Source: Thomasclavelia ramosa DSM 1402 (lineage in GTDB: Bacteria > Bacillota_I > Bacilli_A > Erysipelotrichales > Coprobacillaceae). Taken from it: DNA of 64,000 bases. The position numbers and the translations under genes were made by a program. The notes under the pieces were generated by a model. The model worked only from the letters and a program-made list of their open reading frames with translations, had not been told where the DNA came from and made no database searches. The stretch's first letter is position 1. Each line of letters begins with the position of its first letter. Location: assembly GCF_014131695.1 (NCBI RefSeq), contig NZ_CP036346.1, positions 1,426,001-1,490,000 of the forward strand, written 5' to 3'. This document shows positions 27,977-36,824 of the stretch, piece after piece.

Positions 27977-28000
27977 AAGGCTGCTCAAACAGCCTTTTAA
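27973..28000. terminator. bidirectional terminator
   Basis: TTAAAAGGCTG and CAGCCTTTTAA form an 11-bp perfect stem around a six-base loop between the ATPase gene and the convergent RpiR gene, whose stop lies inside it. Confidence 0.85.
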
Positions 28001-28872
28001 TCATTGATGGGACTTTTATAAGGATGACGGTGATCAAATAATTTATCACGATTAATTTTTTCATTAATATAATGATCATAATTCAATCTAAAGATACATG
28101 AAAAAATCAAATCAAGCAAATAAGAAATCGATGTTTTGGATGAATAAGGAGCTATCTTAGAAAATATCTTTTCTCGTGATCCTGTATTCATAATATAAGT
28201 GCAATATTTTGATAATTGATTATCCCCGATAGAAGTAATACCCAAAAGGGGAACATGCATCTTTTTTAAAAATTTCGCAAGTTCTACCATTTCATTCGTT
28301 TCGCCGGAATATGATATAAGAATGGCTACATCATCAGGACTACAAGTATATGATAAGAAACCTTGCTCACCAGCATGAGCTCGCATTTCCACCATTTTAC
28401 CAATTCGCATCATTTTGTGTTGAAAATCAAAACCAGCTAATAAAGAATTACCATTTCCAAAAAGATAGATGCGTCTTGCTTGATCGAGTAAATTAATAAT
28501 TTTGTCAAGGTTCTTAAAATCAACTAAGTTTAAGGTGTCTTCAATAGCTTCTTGATGCAGATTGGCAATCCGATATGCAATTTGGCTATTTGAGTCGGTG
28601 TTTCCAAAAGGAAAGTTGACGTCAACACGTTTTTTGTTTTTTTTATCAAACTGTAATTCAGCTGAATATTTGATTTTAAAGTCACCATAGCCATTAAGTC
28701 CTAATTTACGGCAAAGACGAACAATTGTTGCTGGAGAAGTATAAGTTTGTTTAGCTAATTCTTTTACTGATAAATTAAGAATATCTTCACCATTATCTAA
28801 TATGTATTTCGCAATTGTTTTTTCAGAACTGGAGAAATCTAATTCAAATTCTAATTGAGTCATAATACTCAT
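27997..28872 (-). CDS. MurR/RpiR-family transcriptional regulator
   Basis: 291 residues from the ATG at 28872, set by GAGGTGA upstream; the frame runs 33 codons further without a ribosome site. The N-terminal HTH_6 domain includes SVKELAKQTYTSPATIVRLC, and the C-terminal SIS domain (residues ~120-250) has IYLFGNGNSLLAG and ILISYSGETNEMV for binding a phosphosugar. It is divergent from a GH1 phosphoglycosidase, its likely target, and a palindrome of RpiR type lies in the shared gap. Confidence 0.92.
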   Translation of the reverse strand: MSIMTQLEFELDFSSSEKTIAKYILDNGEDILNLSVKELAKQTYTSPATIVRLCRKLGLNGYGDFKIKYSAELQFDKKNKKRVDVNFPFGNTDSNSQIAYRIANLHQEAIEDTLNLVDFKNLDKIINLLDQARRIYLFGNGNSLLAGFDFQHKMMRIGKMVEMRAHAGEQGFLSYTCSPDDVAILISYSGETNEMVELAKFLKKMHVPLLGITSIGDNQLSKYCTYIMNTGSREKIFSKIAPYSSKTSISYLLDLIFSCIFRLNYDHYINEKINRDKLFDHRHPYKSPIND

Positions 28873-28896
28873 AAAATCACCTCTATTTAGTATATC

Positions 28897-28913
28897 ATGA
28901 AACATTGTTTCAT
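28897..28913. promoter_or_regulatory. candidate RpiR operator
   Basis: ATGAAAC-ATT-GTTTCAT is a perfect 7-bp palindrome with a three-base centre. A further copy of the half-site ATGAAAC is at 28939-28945. Both are in the gap between the regulator and the GH1 gene. Confidence 0.65.
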
Positions 28914-29023
28914 AAAACTGGTATTTATTAAATAAAATATGAAACTTGATTATAAGGTCAGAAAAACTCATTTACTTATCTTTACAGATTAACTAAAATG
29001 GTATGTGAAAGAGAGGTATTGTA

Positions 29024-30436
29024 ATGGAAAAGAAATTACCAGATAATTTTTATTGGGGTGGCTCAGTATCAAGTTTTCAAACTGAAGGAGCTCGTAACGA
29101 AGGTGGAAAAGGCGTTTGTATTTATGACGTTAGACCAACTGATCCAGAATTTTCTGACTGGTCAGTAGGAATTGATGAATATCATCGTTATGATGAAGAT
29201 ATTGCTTTAATGAAAGATATGGGATTCAATTTTTACCGTTTTTCAATTTGCTGGTCAAGAATTATTCCTGATGGGACTTTAGATGAACCGGTAAATGAAG
29301 AAGGAATTAAATTTTACAGTGATCTAATTGATAAATTGATTGCTGCTGGTATAGAACCTATGATAACTTTAGTGCATTTTGATATGCCTTATAAATTAGT
29401 AAAAGAACATAATGGTTTTGCATCACGCTATGTTGTTGACTGTTTTGAAAGATATGCTCGTGTATGTATCGAACGATTTGGTAATCGAGTTAAACACTGG
29501 ATGTCTTTTAATGAACAAAATTTACATGGGATGATGTTGCGTGTATCTAACGCTGAAGAAATTCCTGAAGGTGTGGACCCAGCTAAACATTTATATCAAG
29601 TCAATCACAATGTTTTTATTGCTCATTGTAAAGCTGTCAAAGCATTAAGAGAATTACAGCCAGATGCTCAATTCTGCGGTATGAATGCAGTTACTAATAT
29701 TTATCCATATTCAAATACGCCAAAGAACAATTTATTTGCATGGAAAGCTTATCAATATATGAATGGTTTCCACTGTGATGTTTTTGCTAAAGGAAAATAT
29801 CCAGATTATATGATAGCATATTTAGAAAACCGTGGATGGATGCCAACATTTGAAGAAGGCGATGATGAATTATTAAAGTATACTGTAGATTATATTGCTT
29901 TTAGTTATTATCGCTCTAATACTGTTACTGAAGGTGAATTTGATTATACAAGACCATATCATGAAGTAGTTGGAGAACATACAGTTAAAAATCCACATTG
30001 CGAAGCTAATGAATGGGGTTGGGAAATTGATCCTGTTGGTTTTAGATGGACTTTAAATGATTTAGCAACACGTTCTGATTTACCGGTTTTCGTTCTTGAA
30101 AACGGAATTGGATGGCGTGAAGATATGACGCAAGAAGAAGTTGATACAATGTTAGCAGCTAATAAAACAATCGAAGATGATTATCGTATTAATTATCATC
30201 GTGATCACATAAAAGAAATGAAAAATGCAATGTTTGAAGAAGGCGTTAAATGTCTAGGTTACATTACTTGGGGACCAATTGATATTCTAGCAAGTATGTG
30301 TAATATGGATAAACGATATGGTTTTGTTTATGTAAACCGTACTAATAAGGATATTCGTGATTTAAAACGTATTCCTAAAAAATCATATCATTGGGTTAAA
30401 AAAGCATTTGAATCAAATGGAGAAGATTTAGACTAA
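29024..30436 (+). CDS. glycoside hydrolase family 1 (6-phospho-beta-glucosidase type)
   Basis: 470 residues of the GH1 barrel. The start has LPDNFYWGGSVSSFQTEGA; the acid/base Glu is E164 in SFNEQN (most family members have NEP or NEI), and the nucleophile is E359 in VLENGIGW. RFSICWSRIIPDG and the late GFVYVNR motif also fit. It probably cleaves phosphorylated beta-glucosides in the cytoplasm, though no PTS gene is adjacent. The divergent RpiR regulator supports a phosphosugar substrate. Confidence 0.9.
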   Translation: MEKKLPDNFYWGGSVSSFQTEGARNEGGKGVCIYDVRPTDPEFSDWSVGIDEYHRYDEDIALMKDMGFNFYRFSICWSRIIPDGTLDEPVNEEGIKFYSDLIDKLIAAGIEPMITLVHFDMPYKLVKEHNGFASRYVVDCFERYARVCIERFGNRVKHWMSFNEQNLHGMMLRVSNAEEIPEGVDPAKHLYQVNHNVFIAHCKAVKALRELQPDAQFCGMNAVTNIYPYSNTPKNNLFAWKAYQYMNGFHCDVFAKGKYPDYMIAYLENRGWMPTFEEGDDELLKYTVDYIAFSYYRSNTVTEGEFDYTRPYHEVVGEHTVKNPHCEANEWGWEIDPVGFRWTLNDLATRSDLPVFVLENGIGWREDMTQEEVDTMLAANKTIEDDYRINYHRDHIKEMKNAMFEEGVKCLGYITWGPIDILASMCNMDKRYGFVYVNRTNKDIRDLKRIPKKSYHWVKKAFESNGEDLD

Positions 30437-30459
30437 GAAGGAGAAATCCTTCTTTTTTT
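30435..30459 (+). terminator. intrinsic terminator after the GH1 gene
   Basis: AAGAAGGA and TCCTTCTT pair around a GAAA loop and are followed by T5. Confidence 0.88.
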
Positions 30460-30468
30460 GCTGATAAA

Positions 30469-30553
30469 GTTAAAATATCCTAACTTTTTTCTTGGCAACT
30501 ATTGACTTTTAAGTTAGGCAGGTATAACATAACAGTAGTTAGATAGGACTAAC
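30469..30553 (+). promoter_or_regulatory. feo promoter with three GTTA-N8-TAAC operators
   Basis: Three 16-bp elements of the form GTTA-N8-TAAC occur at 30469-30484, 30513-30528 and 30538-30553; the latter two share GTTAGnnAGGnnTAAC. The promoter is TTGACT (30502-30507) with TAACAT (30525-30530), spacing 17. Element 2 covers the spacer and -10, element 3 the start of transcription, and element 1 lies upstream. The half-sites resemble those of DtxR/IdeR-type iron repressors. Confidence 0.75.
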
Positions 30554-30575
30554 AAGAAAAAGCGAGGAAGTGATG

Positions 30576-30788
30576 ATGATGCCTTTAACTATGGCGACAA
30601 TTGGTGAAGTACAGACCATAAAAAAAGTCGGAGGAAAACAAGAAGTAAAATTATTTCTTGAATCGCTAGGCTTTACAACAGGAGCGACAGTTACTATTGT
30701 AAGTAAGAACCAAGGAAATCTAATTACTAAAATTAAAGAATCAAGAGTAGCGATTAGTCAAGAGATGGCTAATAAAATTATGATTTAA
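30576..30788 (+). CDS. FeoA-domain protein (first of two)
   Basis: About 70 residues. Four consecutive start-like codons (GTG 30570, ATG 30573, 30576, 30579) follow GAGGAAG; 30576 gives the best spacing. The SH3-like FeoA fold shows in LTMATIGEVQTIKKVGG and FLESLGFTTGATVTIVS. FeoA proteins assist the FeoB ferrous iron channel at its cytoplasmic side. It is the first gene of the operon, with a second FeoA 22 bases later. Confidence 0.88.
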   Translation: MMPLTMATIGEVQTIKKVGGKQEVKLFLESLGFTTGATVTIVSKNQGNLITKIKESRVAISQEMANKIMI

Positions 30789-30810
30789 CTATTAAAAGGG
30801 GGATAATTAA

Positions 30811-31032
30811 TTGAAAACGCTAAGAGATGTAAAATGCGGAACTAGTGCGAGAGTCATGAAACTGCATGGAGATGGAGCTGTAAAAAGAAGAATCATGGAT
30901 ATGGGAATTACTAAGGGGACAGAAGTACTAGTTCGTAAAGTTGCACCATTAGGTGATCCAATTGAGGTTAAAGTACGAGGATATGAACTATCTTTGCGTA
31001 AAGCCGATGCAGCAATGATTGAAGTATTATAG
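30811..31032 (+). CDS. feoA: ferrous iron transport protein FeoA (second)
   Basis: 73 residues starting at a TTG that follows AAGGGGG at good spacing. Typical FeoA pattern: LRDVKCGTSARVMKLHG, RRIMDMGITKGTEVLV, and the closing YELSLRKADAAMIEV. It differs strongly from the FeoA just upstream, so the two are not a recent duplication; the pair may form a heteromer on FeoB. Confidence 0.92.
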   Translation: MKTLRDVKCGTSARVMKLHGDGAVKRRIMDMGITKGTEVLVRKVAPLGDPIEVKVRGYELSLRKADAAMIEVL

Positions 31033-31059
31033 TAGTAAAATATATAGGAGGGTGAAAAA

Positions 31060-33243
31060 ATGTCAATTACAATTGCATTAGCGGGGAATCCTAATAGTGG
31101 GAAAACAACGCTATTTAATGCTTTGACTGGTTCCAATCAATTTGTTGGAAACTGGCCAGGGGTAACAGTAGAGAAAAAAGAGGGTAAATTAAAAGGTCAT
31201 AAAGATGTTAAATTAATGGATCTACCTGGTATTTATTCTTTGTCGCCATATACTTTGGAAGAGGTAGTGGCACGTAACTATCTAATTCAAGAAAGACCAG
31301 ATGCAATTATCAATATTGTTGATGGAACAAACTTAGAAAGAAATCTTTATTTAACTACACAAATTATGGAGTTGGGGATTCCTGTTATTATGGCAATCAA
31401 TATGATGGATATCGTTGCTAAAAATAATGATAAGATTGATGTAAAAAAATTATCAAAAGAATTGGGGTGCCAAGTTGTTGAAATTTCTGCTCTTAAAGGA
31501 AAAGGAATAAAAGAAGCGGCTGATCGTGCTGTTACTTTAGCTAATTCTAAAAGAATAAATGCACCAATTCATAAATTTGATAGTGCTGTTGAAGAAAAAT
31601 TAGACCAGATTGAAGCAATGTTGCCAAGTGATATTGCAGTGGAACAACGACGTTTTTATGCGATTAAATTATTTGAACGTGATGATAAAATTTCAGGATT
31701 AATGAGTAGTGTACCTAATGTTGAAACAATTATTGATCAAAGTGAAAAAGAATTAGATGACGATGCAGAAAGTATTATTACTAATGAACGTTATCAATTT
31801 ATAACTTCTATTATAGATGATTGTTATAAAAAACATAGTCATGATCAATTATCAGTTTCTGATAAAATTGACCGCATTGTTACAAACCGCTGGTTAGCCT
31901 TACCAATCTTTGCAGTAGTAATGTTTGTGGTTTATTATATTTCAGTAACTACTGTTGGTACTTGGGCGACTGATTGGGCAAATGAAGGTGTGTTTGGTGA
32001 TGGATGGAGTTTATTTGGACTAGCAGTTCCATCAATTCCAAGCTTAATTGAAGGATTATTAGAATCATTAGGAACTGCGGCCTGGTTAAATGGCTTAATT
32101 TTAGATGGTATCGTAGCTGGGGTAGGTGCGGTATTAGGTTTCGTTCCACAAATGTTAGTGTTATTCTTTTTCTTAGCGGTGCTTGAATCATGTGGATACA
32201 TGGCTCGGGTTGCATTTATTATGGATAGAATTTTTAGAAAATTTGGATTATCAGGTAAATCATTCATTCCAATGTTGATTGGAACTGGATGTGGGGTACC
32301 AGGAATTATGGCATCACGTACTATTGAAAATGATCGTGATCGAAAAATGACGATTATTACAACTACGTTTATTCCTTGTGGTGCTAAGTTACCAATTATT
32401 GCGTTAATTGCAGGTGCATTATTTGGTGGTGCATCTTGGGTAGCACCGAGTGCATATTTTATTGGAATAGCTGCAATTATTACTTCTGGAATTATTTTAA
32501 AGAAAACAAGACGTTTTGCTGGTGAACCAGCACCATTCGTAATGGAGTTACCAGCGTATCATATGCCGACGATTACTAACGTTTTAAGAAGTATGTGGGA
32601 AAGAGGATGGTCTTTCATTAAAAAAGCTGGAACGATTATCTTATTATCAAGTATTTTAGTTTGGTTTACTTCATACTTTGGATTTGTCGATGGACAATTT
32701 ACAATGTTAGAAGATACTCAGTTAGATCATAGTATTTTAGCATCAATTGGTAATGCAATTGCATGGATATTTACACCACTTGGTTGGGGTGATTGGAAAG
32801 CTGCAGTAGCTGCGATTACAGGTTTAGTTGCTAAAGAAAACGTTGTTGGTACATTCGGTATTTTATATGGATTTGCAGAGGTTGCTGACGATGGAGCAGA
32901 AATCTGGGGAACCTTAGCAGCAAGCTATACACAAATTGCAGCATTTTCATTCTTAATCTTTAACTTATTATGTGCACCATGTTTTGCTGCTATGGGAGCA
33001 ATTAAAAGAGAAATGAATAATGGCCGCTGGACAGCGTTTGCAATTGTGTATCAAACTGTATTTGCTTATTTAGTAGCATTTAGTGTTTACCAAATTGGAA
33101 ATTTAGTTATTACTGGAACATTTACATTTGCTACAGTAATTGCTATATTAGTAGTGATTGGTTTTGTTTATCTATTAGTTCGACCATATAAAGAAGACAA
33201 TCGTTTAAATATCGATTTAAATAAAACTGTAACTGAAAAATAG
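31060..33243 (+). CDS. feoB: ferrous iron transport protein B
   Basis: 727 residues. The N-terminal G domain has G1 LAGNPNSGKTTLFNAL, G3 LMDLPGIYSLSPYT and G4 NMMD, followed by a helical GDI domain (to ~265) and two Gate/Nucleoside-recognition membrane halves with CGYMARVAFIMDRI and IPMLIGTGCGVPGIMA. It moves Fe(II) inward with GTP-linked gating. Ribosome site AGGAGGGTG is at the expected distance. Upstream operators predict iron repression. Confidence 0.97.
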   Translation: MSITIALAGNPNSGKTTLFNALTGSNQFVGNWPGVTVEKKEGKLKGHKDVKLMDLPGIYSLSPYTLEEVVARNYLIQERPDAIINIVDGTNLERNLYLTTQIMELGIPVIMAINMMDIVAKNNDKIDVKKLSKELGCQVVEISALKGKGIKEAADRAVTLANSKRINAPIHKFDSAVEEKLDQIEAMLPSDIAVEQRRFYAIKLFERDDKISGLMSSVPNVETIIDQSEKELDDDAESIITNERYQFITSIIDDCYKKHSHDQLSVSDKIDRIVTNRWLALPIFAVVMFVVYYISVTTVGTWATDWANEGVFGDGWSLFGLAVPSIPSLIEGLLESLGTAAWLNGLILDGIVAGVGAVLGFVPQMLVLFFFLAVLESCGYMARVAFIMDRIFRKFGLSGKSFIPMLIGTGCGVPGIMASRTIENDRDRKMTIITTTFIPCGAKLPIIALIAGALFGGASWVAPSAYFIGIAAIITSGIILKKTRRFAGEPAPFVMELPAYHMPTITNVLRSMWERGWSFIKKAGTIILLSSILVWFTSYFGFVDGQFTMLEDTQLDHSILASIGNAIAWIFTPLGWGDWKAAVAAITGLVAKENVVGTFGILYGFAEVADDGAEIWGTLAASYTQIAAFSFLIFNLLCAPCFAAMGAIKREMNNGRWTAFAIVYQTVFAYLVAFSVYQIGNLVITGTFTFATVIAILVVIGFVYLLVRPYKEDNRLNIDLNKTVTEK

Positions 33244-33257
33244 AAAGGGTGATAACA

Positions 33258-33464
33258 GTGAACTGGCTAATTGAAAATTTATCGACTATCATCGTTAGTG
33301 TCATTTTATTATTTGCAGTCCTATTAGCAATCAATTCAATCAGAAAAGATAAAGCTAATGGTAAATCTAGTTGTGGCGGAAATTGTGGTAGTTGTGGTAC
33401 TAGTTGTCATAGCCGCACTAATAGTTTAGTAGATAGTTATCATCATGATCACGGGAAGTGTTAG
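33258..33464 (+). CDS. FeoB-associated Cys-rich membrane protein
   Basis: 68 residues from a GTG at 33258, eight bases after AAAGGGTG; an earlier GTG at 33249 overlaps that site. One membrane helix (LSTIIVSVILLFAVLLAI) is followed by the Cys-rich segment CGGNCGSCGTSC and a His-rich end (HDHGKC). The PF12669 family is regularly found next to feoB and is thought to play a FeoC-like role, perhaps binding iron or an iron-sulfur cluster. Last gene of the operon. Confidence 0.9.
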   Translation: MNWLIENLSTIIVSVILLFAVLLAINSIRKDKANGKSSCGGNCGSCGTSCHSRTNSLVDSYHHDHGKC

Positions 33465-33482
33465 TACTTCCCTTTTTCTTTT
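33453..33482 (+). terminator. intrinsic terminator of the feo operon
   Basis: GGGAAGT (33453-33459) and ACTTCCC (33466-33472) pair, followed by T5CT5. The stem begins in the last codons of the gene. Confidence 0.85.
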
Positions 33483-33554
33483 TTTGTAAAAAGAATACAA
33501 ATATTCTTTAAAATAGGTATACTTATATAATAAATAATCTTAAGGAGGAATGTT

Positions 33555-34388
33555 ATGGAGAAAAAAGCAATTTTTTTAGATGTTGATGGAACATTGGTTG
33601 CTAATCATGGCAAAATGACTGAGCAGGTAAAAAAAGCAATCACTCTAGCCCGTAATCAGGGACATAAAGTATTTATTTGTACAGGAAGAAATAAGATAGG
33701 AATTAGAAATGAGTTAGAGGAAGTAAATTTTGATGGTTTTATTGCTAGTGCTGGAAGCTATATCGAAGTTGCTGATGAAGTAGTCCATAGCCGTTATTAT
33801 GATCGTAAATTAATTGAAAAAGCTTGCGATGTATTTAATCGTAATAATATCGTATATAATTATGAGTGTACCGATATTACATATATGTCACCCAAAATGA
33901 TGGAATTTTTTGTAGGTGGAAATAATGAGGAAGCGACTAATTCGGAGATGGAACGCTTAAAAGCTGAACAAAGTGATAAATTTAATGTAAGAGATATGAA
34001 TGAATACGATGGTCGTGGAATTCATAAAATATCCTTTATTGCAATGAAGCAGGAAGATTTCGATCATGCTTTTAAAGAATTGAAAGAGAACTTTAACTTT
34101 GTAGTACATGATATGTTTGGCAGTAAAAATATTAATGGTGAAATAATGTCAAAACTTGATAATAAAGGAACAGGAATCAAACGAATTGTTGATTATCTAA
34201 ATATAGATATGGAAGACACAATTGGATTTGGTGATAGTATGAATGATTATGAAATGATCGATGCAGTCAAATGTGGAGTGGTCATGGACAATGGCAGTGC
34301 TCGGCTTAAGGAAATAGCTGATCGAATTTGTAAAAGTGTTGATGAAGACGGAGTCTATTATGAATTTATTGATTTAGGAATAATTTAA
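33555..34388 (+). CDS. HAD superfamily phosphatase, Cof type
   Basis: 277 residues with motif I IFLDVDGTLVANHG (the nucleophile Asp in DVDGT), motif II FICTGRNK, and motif IV IGFGDSMNDYEMIDAV. The C2 cap of Cof/YbiV type lies between. These enzymes dephosphorylate sugar phosphates or FMN-like compounds; no neighbour points to a substrate. It has its own AAGGAGG ribosome site after the feo terminator. Confidence 0.92.
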   Translation: MEKKAIFLDVDGTLVANHGKMTEQVKKAITLARNQGHKVFICTGRNKIGIRNELEEVNFDGFIASAGSYIEVADEVVHSRYYDRKLIEKACDVFNRNNIVYNYECTDITYMSPKMMEFFVGGNNEEATNSEMERLKAEQSDKFNVRDMNEYDGRGIHKISFIAMKQEDFDHAFKELKENFNFVVHDMFGSKNINGEIMSKLDNKGTGIKRIVDYLNIDMEDTIGFGDSMNDYEMIDAVKCGVVMDNGSARLKEIADRICKSVDEDGVYYEFIDLGII

Positions 34389-34435
34389 GTTAAAAAGATT
34401 ATAAAATATAAATTGAAATATTATTCTGATATTGG

Positions 34436-34464
34436 TTGACTTCTTATTGTTGCTGTGATATTAT
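34436..34464 (+). promoter_or_regulatory. promoter of the cold-shock gene
   Basis: TTGACT (34436-34441) and TATTAT (34459-34464) with a 17-bp spacer. Transcription would start near 34471, leaving a ~113-nt leader. Confidence 0.82.
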
Positions 34465-34496
34465 ATATGAGTAACGAGCAATGAATATTTAACTTA

Positions 34497-34543
34497 CAGA
34501 TGTGAAAGTTGTATTTATAAGCAACTTAGCATCTGCTTTTTTT
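34497..34543 (+). promoter_or_regulatory. terminator-like hairpin in the csp leader (attenuator or sRNA end)
   Basis: CAGATG/CATCTG (34497-34502 with 34530-34535) and inner AAGTTG/CAACTT form a two-part stem, followed by C and T7. It lies between the promoter and the cold-shock start codon, so most transcripts could end here as a ~75-nt RNA unless the hairpin is bypassed. Confidence 0.72.
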
Positions 34544-34583
34544 ATAGTAATGCTTTTTATAATAAAAATAGGAGGTACGTCTG

Positions 34584-34784
34584 ATGAATACAGGTACAGT
34601 AAAATGGTTTAATAGTGAAAAAGGTTTTGGATTTATTACAAAAGATACAGGTGGAGATTTATTTGTTCACTTTTCTGCAATCCAAGGTAGTGGATTCAAA
34701 TCTTTAGAAGAGGGTGCTAAAGTAAGCTTCGATATCGTTGAATCTGATCGTGGTGAACAAGCAGCAAACGTTGCAGCTTTATAA
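34584..34784 (+). CDS. cold shock protein (Csp)
   Basis: 66 residues, the full single-domain Csp. RNP1 is KGFGFI in [17 protein letters not shown] and RNP2 is DLFVHFSAI. It binds single-stranded RNA and DNA as a chaperone. AGGAGG precedes the ATG. A structured leader with a terminator-like hairpin lies upstream and a terminator downstream, so it is a single-gene unit. Confidence 0.97.
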   Translation: MNTGTVKWFNSEKGFGFITKDTGGDLFVHFSAIQGSGFKSLEEGAKVSFDIVESDRGEQAANVAAL

Positions 34785-34790
34785 TTAACC

Positions 34791-34818
34791 AAAAGTCTCA
34801 ATAGAGACTTTTTATTTT
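34791..34818 (+). terminator. intrinsic terminator after csp
   Basis: AAAAGTCTC and GAGACTTTT form a 9-bp stem around AATA, with further T residues. Confidence 0.9.
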
Positions 34819-34826
34819 TGACTAAT

Positions 34827-34900
34827 TTAGCACTTTCCTATTGACACTGCTAAATAGTTGTATTAGAATATCTTTAGCACAAATGAATGAGGAGTGCTAA
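34827..34900 (+). promoter_or_regulatory. htpG promoter with two CIRCE elements
   Basis: Promoter TTGACA (34841-34846), 17 bp, TAGAAT (34864-34869). CIRCE 2 at 34874-34900 is TTAGCACAA-N9-GAGTGCTAA, with a perfect right arm and 7 of 9 matches on the left. CIRCE 1 at 34827-34853 is TTAGCACTT-N9-CACTGCTAA and covers the -35 box. HrcA is the expected repressor. Confidence 0.9.
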
Positions 34901-34922
34901 TATTTAGAATGGAGATGTGAGT

Positions 34923-36812
34923 ATGGCTGAGAAAAAACAATTTAAAGCAGAATCAAAAAGATTATTAGATTTAATGATTAATTCTATTTATACACATAAA
35001 GAAATTTTCTTACGTGAATTGATTTCTAATGCAAGTGATGCAAGTGATAAATTATATTATAAAGCACTTACAGAAAATATTTCTTCAATTAATCGCAATG
35101 ATTTAAAAATTATGATTGAAATCGATAAAGAAAATCGTGTTTTAACTATTAAAGATAATGGAATTGGGATGGATAAAGATGAATTAGAAACACATCTTGG
35201 AACTATTGCTAATAGTGGTTCATTTGAGTTTAAAAATGAAAATGAACATGATGATATTGATATTATCGGACAATTTGGTGTTGGTTTCTATGCAGCTTTC
35301 ATGGTGGCAAAAAAAGTAGAAGTGATTTCTAAAAAATATGGAACTGAGCAAGGATATACTTGGGTATCTGAAGTTAGTGATGGCTATGAGATTTTTGAAA
35401 CTAATGTTGCTGATCATGGAACTACAATTAAATTATACTTAAAAGATAATACGGATGATGATAACTATGATGAATATTTAAATCAATATCATATTCGTGA
35501 TTTAGTTAAAAAATATTCTGATTACGTGCATTATCCAATTAATATGGATATGACAGTTTCAAAGAAAAAAGATGATAGTGATGAATACGAAGATGTTATT
35601 GAAAATCAAACATTAAATTCAATGGTACCATTATGGAAACGTAATAAAAAAGATATTACTGATGAAGAATATAATGATTTCTACAAAGATAAATTTAATG
35701 ATTTTAATGATCCGTTGAAAGTGATTCATAGCCGAGTAGAAGGTAACGTTTCATATGATTCATTATTATTTATTCCTTCAAAACCACCAATGAATTATTA
35801 TTCAAATGAATATGAAAAAGGGTTACAATTATATTCACGTGGTGTCTTCATCATGGATAAAGCTAGTGAATTAGTTCCTGAACATTTCCGCTTTGTTAAA
35901 GGATTGGTTGATTCAGAAGACTTATCATTAAATATTTCAAGAGAAATGTTACAACACGACCGTCAATTAAAAGTAATTGCTGATAAAATTGAAAAGAAAA
36001 TTCAATCAGAATTAGAAACAATGTTGAAAAAAGATCGTGTAAAATATGAAGAATTCTTTAATAGTTTTGGTTTACAATTAAAGTTTGGTATTTATAATAG
36101 CTATGGAATGTTAAAAGAAAAATTACAAGATCTGCTATTATATTATTCTAGTAAAGAAGAAAAACTTATTACCTTAGCGGAATATATTGAACATATGCCT
36201 GAAGGTCAAAAGGAGATTTATTTTGCAAGTGGTGAAACTCGTGAAAAGATTGCCACTTTACCACAAGTAGAAGTAGTCAAAGACAAAGGATATGATGTTC
36301 TATATTTAACAGATAATGTAGATGAATTCTGTTTCCAAATGATGCGTGATTATAAGGAAAAACCATTTAAGAGTGTAGCTCAAGGTGATTTAGATATCGA
36401 TAGTGAAGAGGAAAAGAAAGAATTAGAAAAAACTAATGAAGAGAATAAAGACTTATTGACAGCAATCAAAGATTCTCTTGGTGATAAAGTCGTTGACGTA
36501 AAAGTATCTTCACGATTAAAATCACATCCTGTTTGTCTAGTTTCTAGTGATGGAGTATCATTTGAAATGGAAAAAGTCTTAAATCAGATGCCTGAAGGTC
36601 AAGAAGTAAAAGCAGGTAGAATTTTAGAAATTAATCCTAATCATGATATTTTCAATGCTATGAAAAAGGTTTATGAAAATAATCCTGATAAAGTAAATGA
36701 TTATGCAAGTATCTTATATGATCAAGCTTTATTGATTGAAGGATTCTCAATCGACAATCCAGTTGATTTTTCAAATAAAATTTGTGATTTGATGATTGAA
36801 TTGAATAAATAA
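34923..36812 (+). CDS. htpG: molecular chaperone HtpG (Hsp90)
   Basis: 629 residues from the ATG at 34923 (GGAGATG upstream; a GTG two codons earlier overlaps it). The GHKL ATPase domain has FLRELISNASDASDKL (Glu for hydrolysis), DNGIGM and GQFGVGFYAAFMV. The middle domain arginine segment FVKGLVDSEDLSLNISREM and a C-terminal dimerisation domain follow. It refolds proteins under stress. Two CIRCE sites put it under HrcA, unlike Bacillus subtilis htpG. Confidence 0.97.
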   Translation: MAEKKQFKAESKRLLDLMINSIYTHKEIFLRELISNASDASDKLYYKALTENISSINRNDLKIMIEIDKENRVLTIKDNGIGMDKDELETHLGTIANSGSFEFKNENEHDDIDIIGQFGVGFYAAFMVAKKVEVISKKYGTEQGYTWVSEVSDGYEIFETNVADHGTTIKLYLKDNTDDDNYDEYLNQYHIRDLVKKYSDYVHYPINMDMTVSKKKDDSDEYEDVIENQTLNSMVPLWKRNKKDITDEEYNDFYKDKFNDFNDPLKVIHSRVEGNVSYDSLLFIPSKPPMNYYSNEYEKGLQLYSRGVFIMDKASELVPEHFRFVKGLVDSEDLSLNISREMLQHDRQLKVIADKIEKKIQSELETMLKKDRVKYEEFFNSFGLQLKFGIYNSYGMLKEKLQDLLLYYSSKEEKLITLAEYIEHMPEGQKEIYFASGETREKIATLPQVEVVKDKGYDVLYLTDNVDEFCFQMMRDYKEKPFKSVAQGDLDIDSEEEKKELEKTNEENKDLLTAIKDSLGDKVVDVKVSSRLKSHPVCLVSSDGVSFEMEKVLNQMPEGQEVKAGRILEINPNHDIFNAMKKVYENNPDKVNDYASILYDQALLIEGFSIDNPVDFSNKICDLMIELNK

Positions 36813-36824
36813 TTGAAGAATTTT

